The notes under the pieces: generated by a model
Told to the model about the DNA's origin: nothing
The model's database searches: none
What the model saw: only the letters and a program-made list of their open reading frames with translations
Position numbers and translations under genes: made by a program
In this document: positions 57,791 through 64,000 of the stretch, in pieces
How the letters are laid out: every line of letters begins with the position of its first letter
Position numbering within the stretch: the stretch's first letter is position 1
Assembly: GCF_002105195.1 (NCBI RefSeq)
Contig: NZ_MUHU01000008.1
Location: forward strand, 186,001-250,000
Source: Derxia lacustris
Lineage (GTDB): Bacteria; Pseudomonadota; Gammaproteobacteria; Burkholderiales; Burkholderiaceae_E
DNA length: 64,000 nt
Direction: 5' to 3'

Positions 57791-59911
57791 ATGCCCCGCC
57801 AATCGGCCCACGCCGCCCGCACCACCGCCACGCTGCTCCGCCCGATCCCGCTTGCGCTCGCCACGCTGTTTCTCGTGGCCGGTTGCGGCAGCGACAACCA
57901 CGACGACGGCCCGACCACCGCTGGCGTGGTCGTCGGCAGCTACTTCCAGAACGCGCTGGTCTGCATCGACGCCAACGGCAACGCCGCCTGCGACAGCGGC
58001 GAGACCAGCGCGCGCAGCGACAGCGCCGGCAAGTTCAGCCTGAAGGGCAGCGGCGCCGTGGTGGCCGAGATCGGCACCGACGCGCGCGAGCTCGACCCCG
58101 CCACATCGGCCGCCAGCGCCGTCACCGCCAAGCTGGTGCTGCGCGCGCCGAAGGAAGCGCCGGGCGTGGTCAGCCTGCACTCGACCTCGGTCGTGGCCGA
58201 GATGGAGAACAACGCGCTCTCCTATGCCGATGCGCTCGCCAAGGTGGCGATTGCGGTCGGCGTGTCCAGGGCCCAGCTGCTGGCCGACTTCAACCTCGAA
58301 ACCGATGCCGTCGCCAAGGCCGCGCTCAAGAGCGCGTCGGACGACGGCCTCAAGCGCATCGCCAGCGCGCTGGCCGACAATCCGGCCGACCGCCGCGCCG
58401 CGCTGGCGCCGGCCACGCTGGTCGACCGCTGGTATCAGACCAAGGCGCCCTACCGGCCGCAGCAGGACGCCGCCAGCTACGAGGCCGCGCCGGCGGGCTA
58501 TTCGCCGGTCTTCACTCAGCTGGTCGCGCGCCACGGCTCGCGCGGCCTGTCCAGCCTCAAGTACGACGCCGCCGTCTACAACATGTGGAAGCAGGCCGAG
58601 GCCGACGGCGCGCTCACCGCGCTCGGCGCAAAACTCGGCCCCGACGTGCTCAAGCTGATGAAGGCCAATTTCCTGCTCGGCTATGGGGTGAGCGGCATCA
58701 GCACGCCGGGCTATGGCAACGAGACCCAGGTCGGCATCGATGAGCACACCCAGCTCGCCGCCCGCCTGCTCGCGCGCCTGCCCGGCTACTGGAGCGCGGT
58801 GGCCAAGGACGGCACGCGCAAGATCGTGACCGTCACCTCGGGCGTGGACCGGGCGGTGGACAGCGGCAATTTCTTCGTGACCTCGCTCAAGACGCGCCAG
58901 CCGGCGCTGGCCTCGCTCATCAGCTACCCGCCGGCACCCGCGCCGTATCCGGACAACGGCAAGCCCGTGGTCCAGCCCGACGGCACCAACCGCTTCCTGT
59001 TGTACTTCCACAAGCTCGGCAAGAGCACGGATCTGGTGACCAACACCGCCGACGCCTACTACCCGACCTGGCAGGACAGCCTCGCCTATCAGGCCTACAA
59101 GAGCGGCGACACCGATCTGGCCACGACGCAATCGGCGCTGATGGGCACCAGCGCCGCAAAGGCCGCCGGCCGCGCCGTGCTGGAGCGCCTGTTCACCTCG
59201 GCCTTCATCGACAAGATCGAGAACGGCAGCTACCGCTTCGCCAACACCGGCAGCTGGACCTATGCCAGCGACGACGGCAAGTTCACCAGCACGCTCAGCG
59301 GCGACGGCAAGACCGCCATCACCTCGGCCGCGACCGCCGGCTCGCTGCTGTATGAGCTGTACGTGATCGCCCCGGCCATGAAGAAGGAAGCCGGCGTCGA
59401 TTTCACGCCCTACCTGCCGATCGCCCAGGCCAAGGCCTATGCCGAGCTGAACGACGGCTCGGACTTCTACGACAAGGGCCCGGGCTTTGCCGAGAAGGGC
59501 GACATCACCAGCAAGATGGCCCAGGTGCTGGTGGACGACCTGTTCAACGAGGTCGATGCCATCGCCAGGGGCGACCTGAGCCATGCCGCCAAGCTGCGCT
59601 TTGCGCACGCCGAAATCATGCTGCCGTTCGCCACCCGCATCGGCCTCAAGACGGCGGTGCAGCCGCAGCCGGTCGCCACGCCGTTCAGCTATGCGGCCAA
59701 TCCGTGGCGCGGTGAAACCCTGTCGCGCATGGCCGCCAACATGCAGTGGGACGTGTACCGCAATGCCGCCGGCAGCCTGATCGTCAAGATGTTCTACGAC
59801 GAGAAGGAAACCGACTTCAAGGCCGCCTGCGACGGCGCCAAGCTGGCCGGCACGACGCATTTCTATGACTACAGCAAGCTCGTGAGCTGCTACGGGCACG
59901 TTGCCAAGTAG
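57791..59911 (+). CDS. MINPP-like histidine acid phosphatase lipoprotein (phytase candidate)
   Basis: 706 residues. The signal sequence ends in the lipobox LVAGC (near residue 33), so it is an anchored lipoprotein. A short segment with CIDANGNAACDSGE resembles a calcium-binding loop. The phosphatase domain has the RHGSRG motif with catalytic His248 and the HAE proton donor motif (FAHAEIMLPFA, His606), the arrangement of multiple inositol polyphosphate phosphatases. It probably removes phosphate from inositol phosphates outside the cell. It stands alone, with no phosphate-regulated site identified. Confidence 0.82.
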   Translation: MPRQSAHAARTTATLLRPIPLALATLFLVAGCGSDNHDDGPTTAGVVVGSYFQNALVCIDANGNAACDSGETSARSDSAGKFSLKGSGAVVAEIGTDARELDPATSAASAVTAKLVLRAPKEAPGVVSLHSTSVVAEMENNALSYADALAKVAIAVGVSRAQLLADFNLETDAVAKAALKSASDDGLKRIASALADNPADRRAALAPATLVDRWYQTKAPYRPQQDAASYEAAPAGYSPVFTQLVARHGSRGLSSLKYDAAVYNMWKQAEADGALTALGAKLGPDVLKLMKANFLLGYGVSGISTPGYGNETQVGIDEHTQLAARLLARLPGYWSAVAKDGTRKIVTVTSGVDRAVDSGNFFVTSLKTRQPALASLISYPPAPAPYPDNGKPVVQPDGTNRFLLYFHKLGKSTDLVTNTADAYYPTWQDSLAYQAYKSGDTDLATTQSALMGTSAAKAAGRAVLERLFTSAFIDKIENGSYRFANTGSWTYASDDGKFTSTLSGDGKTAITSAATAGSLLYELYVIAPAMKKEAGVDFTPYLPIAQAKAYAELNDGSDFYDKGPGFAEKGDITSKMAQVLVDDLFNEVDAIARGDLSHAAKLRFAHAEIMLPFATRIGLKTAVQPQPVATPFSYAANPWRGETLSRMAANMQWDVYRNAAGSLIVKMFYDEKETDFKAACDGAKLAGTTHFYDYSKLVSCYGHVAK

Positions 59912-59919
59912 GTGGTGCA

Positions 59920-59952
59920 GGCCGGCCGCGCCCAGGGCGGCGCGCGCCGGCC
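59920..59952 (+). terminator. GC-rich hairpin after the phosphatase gene
   Basis: GGCCGGC (59920-59926) pairs with GCCGGCC (59946-59952), with an inner GCGCC/GGCGC pairing. It starts 8 bases after the stop. No T-run follows, so it is a probable but not classical terminator. The rest of the gap to 60078 is AT-rich and should hold the promoter of the cytochrome genes. Confidence 0.45.
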
Positions 59953-60078
59953 GATTGGCGGTTGCGAATTGTCGGTAGCAGAATTCGCCCGAAATAATTG
60001 AATGAGAAAAAATCACACATGAAATGAGGCGGAAAGTCTCGGCTCCCTAGACTCGGGTCGTCATTCACCTTTTTCGGG

Positions 60079-60642
60079 ATGCCCGTGGCCGAACTTCCGA
60101 CTCAAGACGTCCGCCATCCGGCGGCCGTGCGCTGGCTGCACTGGGCCACGCTGGCGCTGGTGCTGGCGGCTTTCGCGCTGGTGCTGGCGCGCGAACTCTT
60201 CGACGGCGGGCCGTGGCGCGCGCTGCTGATGCAGGTGCATCGGCTGGCCGGCGTGGCGGTGATCGGCCTGGCGCTGGCGCGCATCGGCGTGCGGCAGCGG
60301 GTCGAGCTGGCGTCGACCGGCGTCACCGCGCTGCCGATGCGGCTGGCGGCGGGCGCGGTGCATCTGGCGCTCTACGGTCTGCTCATCGGCCTGCCGCTGC
60401 TGGGATGGGCGCTGACCAGCGCGCGCGGCCAGCCGGTGGCGCTGCCGTTCGGGCTGCTGCTGCCGCCCTTGATCGAGCGCGATCTCGACCTCGCCGACAC
60501 GCTCGAGTTCTGGCACGAGGCCGCCGCCTGGACGCTGGCCGCGCTGGTCGGCCTGCATGCCGCCGCTGCCGTCTTTCATCACCGCGTGCTGGGCGACGCC
60601 ACCCTCGTCGCGATGCTTCCGGCCGGCCGCTCGCGCAGCTAG
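60079..60642 (+). CDS. Cytochrome b561-type membrane protein
   Basis: 187 residues with four membrane helices. The expected haem-ligand histidines are in VRWLHWATLALV, MQVHRLAGVAVIG, EFWHEAAAW and LVGLHAAAAVFHH, the di-haem b561 pattern of bacteria. It passes electrons between quinol and periplasmic acceptors. It is 51 bases upstream of the cytochrome-porin gene and probably in its operon, placing a quinone-linked cytochrome next to an outer-membrane one. Confidence 0.9.
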   Translation: MPVAELPTQDVRHPAAVRWLHWATLALVLAAFALVLARELFDGGPWRALLMQVHRLAGVAVIGLALARIGVRQRVELASTGVTALPMRLAAGAVHLALYGLLIGLPLLGWALTSARGQPVALPFGLLLPPLIERDLDLADTLEFWHEAAAWTLAALVGLHAAAAVFHHRVLGDATLVAMLPAGRSRS

Positions 60643-60693
60643 TCCGGCCTTCCCGGACCGGCGTCGGTCCGACTCTCACTACCAACGACTCCG

Positions 60694-62034
60694 ATGACCC
60701 ACTTCAAGCTTTGCTTGTCGGCGACCGCGCTCGGCCTGGGCATGCTCGCCCTGGCCCCGGCCGCCCATGCCGTGCCCAGTTTTGCGCGCCAGACCGGCCA
60801 GGACTGCGTCGCCTGCCACATCGGCGGCTTCGGCCCCCAGCTCACCGCCTACGGCATCCGCTTCAAGCTCGGCGGCTATACCGATACCGACGGCCAGGGC
60901 ACGAAAGTGCCGCTGTCGGCGATGGCGGTCGGCTCGTTCACGCACACCGGCAAGAGCCAGGACGAGGCGCCGGCCGCCGGCTATCGCCGCAACGACAACG
61001 GCACGCTCGACGAAGCCTCGGTCTTCCTCGCCGGCCGGCTGGCCGAGAATTTCGGCGCCTTCGTGCAGGCCACTTACGACGGCGTCGGCAAGTCGAGCGC
61101 TCTCGATCAGGTCGATCTGCGCTACGCGCAAACGCTTGCGCTCGGCGGCAAGGATCTGCTGCTGGGCCTGAGCCTCAACAACAACCCGAGCGTGCAGGAC
61201 CCGTTCAACACGCTGCCGGTCTGGCGCTTTCCGTACACGGGGTCGGCGCTCGGCTTTGGAGGAGTGGAGACCGGCACGCTCCTCAACGGCGGCGTGGAAG
61301 GCCGGGTGATGGGGCTGTCGGGCTACGGCTTCTGGAACGACCATCTGTATGCCGAGCTGGGCGCCTATCGCAGCCTGTCGCCGGCGATGCAGACCAAGTT
61401 CGGGCTCGGCGCGGCCGACGATCCGGGCCGGCTGCACGGCTCGGCCTACTGGCGGCTGGCCTGGCTCGACGACCGCAAGCGCGACTCCTGGACCGCCGGC
61501 CTGTTCGGCTTCAGCAGCTCGCTCCAGCCCGACCGCACGCCGGGCACGCCCAGCAACCGCTATGCCGACATCGGCGCCGATGCGCAGTACCAGTTCCTCG
61601 GCACGCGCGAGCATGTGTTCACCGCCGCGACCAGCTATGTGCATGAGCGTCAGACGCGCGATGCCTGGGTTGCGGCCGGCGCGGCCGATCAGCTGCGCGG
61701 CACGCTGAATGAATTCCGCGTCAACGCCAGCTATCACTGGCAGCAGACCTGGGGCGTGACGCTGGGCCAGTTCATCACCAACGGCAGCGCCGACAGCCTG
61801 CTCTATGCCAGCAACGGCGGTTTCCGGCCCGACACCGCCGGCCAGACGCTGCAAGTGGACTGGACGCCGTTCGGCAAGGAGGACAGCTGGCTGGCGCCCT
61901 GGGCCAATCTGCGGCTCGGCGCCCAGTTCACGCGCTACAGCAAGTACAACGGCGCGGCGTCCAACTACGACGGCGCGGGCCGCAATGCGTCGGACAACAA
62001 CACCTTCTTCCTGTTTGCATGGACGACTTTCTGA
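60694..62034 (+). CDS. Fused monohaem cytochrome c - outer-membrane porin (Cyc2-like)
   Basis: 446 residues. A signal peptide (about 1-26, ending AAHA) is followed at once by PSFARQTGQDCVACHIGGFG with one haem c site (Cys38, Cys41, His42) and GPQLTAYGIRFKLGGYT. The remaining ~390 residues are amphipathic beta strands ending in Phe (FLFAWTTF), an outer-membrane barrel. A haem at the mouth of a porin is the layout of Cyc2, which oxidises ferrous iron at the cell surface; other members may exchange electrons with other partners. It overlaps the next cytochrome gene (TGATG). Whether it is a true Cyc2 cannot be told without alignment. Confidence 0.82.
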   Translation: MTHFKLCLSATALGLGMLALAPAAHAVPSFARQTGQDCVACHIGGFGPQLTAYGIRFKLGGYTDTDGQGTKVPLSAMAVGSFTHTGKSQDEAPAAGYRRNDNGTLDEASVFLAGRLAENFGAFVQATYDGVGKSSALDQVDLRYAQTLALGGKDLLLGLSLNNNPSVQDPFNTLPVWRFPYTGSALGFGGVETGTLLNGGVEGRVMGLSGYGFWNDHLYAELGAYRSLSPAMQTKFGLGAADDPGRLHGSAYWRLAWLDDRKRDSWTAGLFGFSSSLQPDRTPGTPSNRYADIGADAQYQFLGTREHVFTAATSYVHERQTRDAWVAAGAADQLRGTLNEFRVNASYHWQQTWGVTLGQFITNGSADSLLYASNGGFRPDTAGQTLQVDWTPFGKEDSWLAPWANLRLGAQFTRYSKYNGAASNYDGAGRNASDNNTFFLFAWTTF

Positions 62035-62432
62035 TGCCGGCCAACCTGATGAACAAGCCCGCCCGACTCCGTCTGCTGCTGATCGGCGCCGCGCTGGCGC
62101 TGAGTGTCGGCGCCGCCCATGCTGCCGGCGATGTGAAGCGCGGCAGCGATGTGTTTGCCGAGCAATGCGCCGAGTGCCACAGCGTGAAGGAGGGCAAGAA
62201 CAAGAAGGGGCCGTCGCTGTTCGCGAGCCTGGGCCGCAAGTCGGCCGCGCTCGACGGCTTTGCCTATTCGGATGCGATGAAGGCGAGCGGCATCGTCTGG
62301 AGCGCCGACAGGCTCGCGGCCTATCTCGAAGACCCGAAGAAGGCCGTGCCCGGCGGCAAGATGAAGTACGACGGCCTGCCGGATGCGCATGCGCGGGAAG
62401 ATCTGATCGCGTATCTGGCGACCTTGCGCTGA
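62034..62432 (+). CDS. Periplasmic class I cytochrome c
   Basis: 132 residues from ATG 62034, which overlaps the previous stop; ATG 62049 (MNKPARL) is another possible start. A signal peptide ends near AAHA. The haem site is CAECH (Cys45, Cys48, His49) and the axial Met is in VPGGKMKYDGL near residue 107. The pattern is of small cytochromes c2/c550-like that shuttle electrons in the periplasm. Its coupling to the cytochrome-porin gene suggests it carries electrons between that protein and the inner membrane. Confidence 0.93.
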   Translation: MPANLMNKPARLRLLLIGAALALSVGAAHAAGDVKRGSDVFAEQCAECHSVKEGKNKKGPSLFASLGRKSAALDGFAYSDAMKASGIVWSADRLAAYLEDPKKAVPGGKMKYDGLPDAHAREDLIAYLATLR

Positions 62433-62514
62433 GTCTTGCAGCGCGACCGGCACTTGTGGCCGGCCGAGGCGTGCCTTGGGCGGGCGCGGCGCGGTGCCTG
62501 CAAGCGCTGCCCGG

Positions 62515-63678
62515 TCAGGCCCGCTCGGTCTTGCGCCCGAGCATCAACCCCAGCATCGCCAGTGTGAGCGCGCCGCCGACCACCATCAGGCTGGTCGTCG
62601 GCGCCATCCGCGATTTTTCGAGCAGCAGATAGCCGCCCACCAGCAGCAGCATCCCGCTGTTCTCGAACAGGTTCTGCACCGCCACCGCGGCACCCGCACC
62701 CACGCGCTCGCCGCCGCGTTCCTGCAGCAGCGCATTCAGCGGCACCACGTAGAAGCCGCCGAGCGCGCCGATCACGACCATCGCCGCCGCCGCCGTCCAC
62801 AGCGAGCCGAGCAGCGCGCAGCCCGCCACCGCCACGCCCATCGCCACGCCGGCCGGCAGCACCTTGTGCGCCGAATGCACCTTGACCAGCTGCCCCGCGA
62901 TCACCGCGCCGATCACGATGCCGATGGCGGTCGCGCCGTTGAGATAGCCGACTGTCTCCGTGCCCTCGATGTGCAGCGCAAACGGCAGCCAGGCGATGAG
63001 CAGAAAGCGCAGCACCGCCGCCGCGCCCCAGAACAGCGCCGTGCCCAGCAGCGACAGCCGCGTGTCGGCGGCGCGGAACAGCGTGACCAGCGACGGCACG
63101 AAGCGCGCCAGCATCGGCCCGGGCCGCAGCGGCTGCGGATTGACCGCCGGCAGCCGGGGCACCAGCAGCGTGCCCAGCAGCGACAGCGCATACACGCCAG
63201 CCAGCCCCGCCGTGAGCGCCGTGTTGTGCGCATCGGCGAGCGCGCCGCCGGCCACCGCGCCGAGCAGGATCGCGGCGATGGTCGACGACTCAAGCCAGCC
63301 GTTGGCCTTGACCAGCCGCGACTCGTCGCAGAGCTGGCCGAGGATTCCGTACTTGGCCGGCGAATACACCGCCGCGCCGGCGCCGATGACGCCGTAGCTG
63401 ATGAAGGGATCGAAGCCCGCGAGCATCGCCAGCGCGCCGATCAGCTTGAGCACGGTGCCGATCAGCAGCACCCGGCCCTTGGGCAGCGCATCGGCCACCG
63501 GCCCGACGAAGGGCGCCAGCAGGATGAAGGCCGCCACGAAGAACTCCTGCAGCAGCGGGAACTGCCACGCCGGCGCGGCCTGCGACTTGAGCAGCGCAAT
63601 GGCCGCGAAAAGGATTGCGTTGTCGGCCAGCGCCGAGAAGAACTGGGTGACGAGGACGGCGGCGAGTCCGGCGTTCAT
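62515..63678 (-). CDS. lplT: Lysophospholipid transporter LplT
   Basis: MFS-type flippase that brings lysophospholipids back into the inner leaflet for re-acylation. It has 387 residues and about twelve membrane segments. Family motifs are [18 protein letters not shown] and [12 protein letters not shown] near residue 110, both typical of LplT. Its start overlaps the aas stop by 4 bases, the usual partner arrangement. Confidence 0.93.
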   Translation of the reverse strand: MNAGLAAVLVTQFFSALADNAILFAAIALLKSQAAPAWQFPLLQEFFVAAFILLAPFVGPVADALPKGRVLLIGTVLKLIGALAMLAGFDPFISYGVIGAGAAVYSPAKYGILGQLCDESRLVKANGWLESSTIAAILLGAVAGGALADAHNTALTAGLAGVYALSLLGTLLVPRLPAVNPQPLRPGPMLARFVPSLVTLFRAADTRLSLLGTALFWGAAAVLRFLLIAWLPFALHIEGTETVGYLNGATAIGIVIGAVIAGQLVKVHSAHKVLPAGVAMGVAVAGCALLGSLWTAAAAMVVIGALGGFYVVPLNALLQERGGERVGAGAAVAVQNLFENSGMLLLVGGYLLLEKSRMAPTTSLMVVGGALTLAMLGLMLGRKTERA

Positions 63679-64000
63679 GCGTTGGCTTCCGGTACGGGTT
63701 GGGCGGCGGCGCGCGGCGCGGGCGCCTCGGCCAGCTTCTTGAGCGTGACGTAATCGGTCTTGCCCGAGCCGAGCAGCGGAATCGCGTCGACGCGGCGGAT
63801 GTCGCGCGGCACGGCCAGCTCGGGCGCGCCGGCGGCGCGGGCGGCGGCCAGCAGCGCGTCGCGGGTCAGCGCCGCGTCGGTGGTGAACAGCACCAGCGCC
63901 TCGCCCTTGCCGGCGTCGCTGCGGGTGCTGGCGGCATGCAGGCTGGCGGGCGCGCCGGCCGCGATGGCGAGCTTCTCGACTGCTTCGAGCGACACCATCT
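63675..64000 (-). CDS. aas: C-terminal part of acyl-ACP synthetase / 2-acylglycerophosphoethanolamine acyltransferase (Aas; cut by window)
   Basis: The last ~108 residues of an AMP-binding enzyme: [11 protein letters not shown] is the start of the C-terminal lid (usually preceded by GGE), then a typical [20 protein letters not shown] with the hinge and the final [12 protein letters not shown] carrying the catalytic lysine. The frame is open to the window edge. The overlap with lplT identifies it as Aas, which re-acylates the lysolipids moved by LplT. The first ~85% of the gene lies outside. Confidence 0.9.
   Translation of the reverse strand, partial: MVSLEAVEKLAIAAGAPASLHAASTRSDAGKGEALVLFTTDAALTRDALLAAARAAGAPELAVPRDIRRVDAIPLLGSGKTDYVTLKKLAEAPAPRAAAQPVPEANA

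Noticed and set aside
57590-60016. An 800-codon frame on the minus strand opposite the phosphatase gene
   Set aside because: The plus-strand gene has a signal peptide, lipobox and both catalytic motifs; the opposite frame has none and is repetitive in Gly, Arg and Val.

Overview
The window looks like chromosome from a high-GC betaproteobacterium (Burkholderiales/Rhodocyclales type). The evidence is the clpP-clpX-lon-hupB-tRNA-Val-tRNA-Asp-ppiD order, isocitrate lyase, a MocR-controlled putrescine/GABA module, the lplT-aas pair, and very GC-rich codons from about 5.5 kb onward. The first 5 kb is visibly less GC-rich than the rest, and one short stretch (about 26.75-27.5 kb) is AT-rich and looks acquired. 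No rRNA, CRISPR array, transposase or prophage was seen.

Layout. 0-7 kb: protein quality control (ClpP 3' part, ClpX, Lon, HU, two tRNAs, PpiD-like foldase). 7-9.4 kb: isocitrate lyase and a TauE/SafE permease. 9.4-21.6 kb, all on the minus strand: a polyamine-type ABC importer (ATPase, binding protein, two permeases), then succinate-semialdehyde dehydrogenase, GABA aminotransferase, a DcaP-like porin and a bifunctional PutA. A divergent MocR/GabR-type regulator at 21.8-23.3 kb probably controls the importer and GABA genes. Together these take up polyamine or GABA-like compounds and proline and feed them to succinate and glutamate. 23.3-26.7 kb: urease structural genes ureA, ureB and ureC with a three-repeat GAF-like protein inserted between ureB and ureC, behind a sigma-54-like promoter; no urease accessory genes are in the window. 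26.8-28.3 kb: an accessory patch with a NYN nuclease, a VapBC pair and a truncated Phd antitoxin. 28.3-31.2 kb: Tat-exported superoxide reductase, Ycf46-like AAA ATPase and a bacterioferritin with an FNR-like box. 31.2-34.2 kb: DUF3016 lipoprotein, then a cobalamin riboswitch and BtuB-like receptor. 34.3-39.5 kb: a small unknown gene, a hypoxanthine-DNA glycosylase, and a translationally coupled pair of a PPDK-like protein lacking the C-terminal barrel and a large protein ending in a DUF47/PhoU-like region. 39.7-49.3 kb: ZntB-like channel, SpeE-like protein, membrane acyltransferase, two-component system with an EF-hand protein, FMN riboswitch-ribB, ugpQ and glpK. 49.5-57.7 kb: alaS, GNAT, Nudix, TusA-like, APC permease, cfa, zinc alcohol dehydrogenase. 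57.8-62.4 kb: a MINPP-like phytase lipoprotein, then cytochrome b561, a fused cytochrome-porin resembling Cyc2, and a small cytochrome c. 62.5-64 kb: lplT and the 3' end of aas.

The strongest candidates for undescribed biology are the b561/cytochrome-porin/cytochrome c cassette (60-62.4 kb), the barrel-less PPDK plus DUF47-like couple (35.5-39.2 kb), and the triple-GAF protein inside the urease operon (24-25 kb). All functional statements are read from motifs and context; no database search was run.
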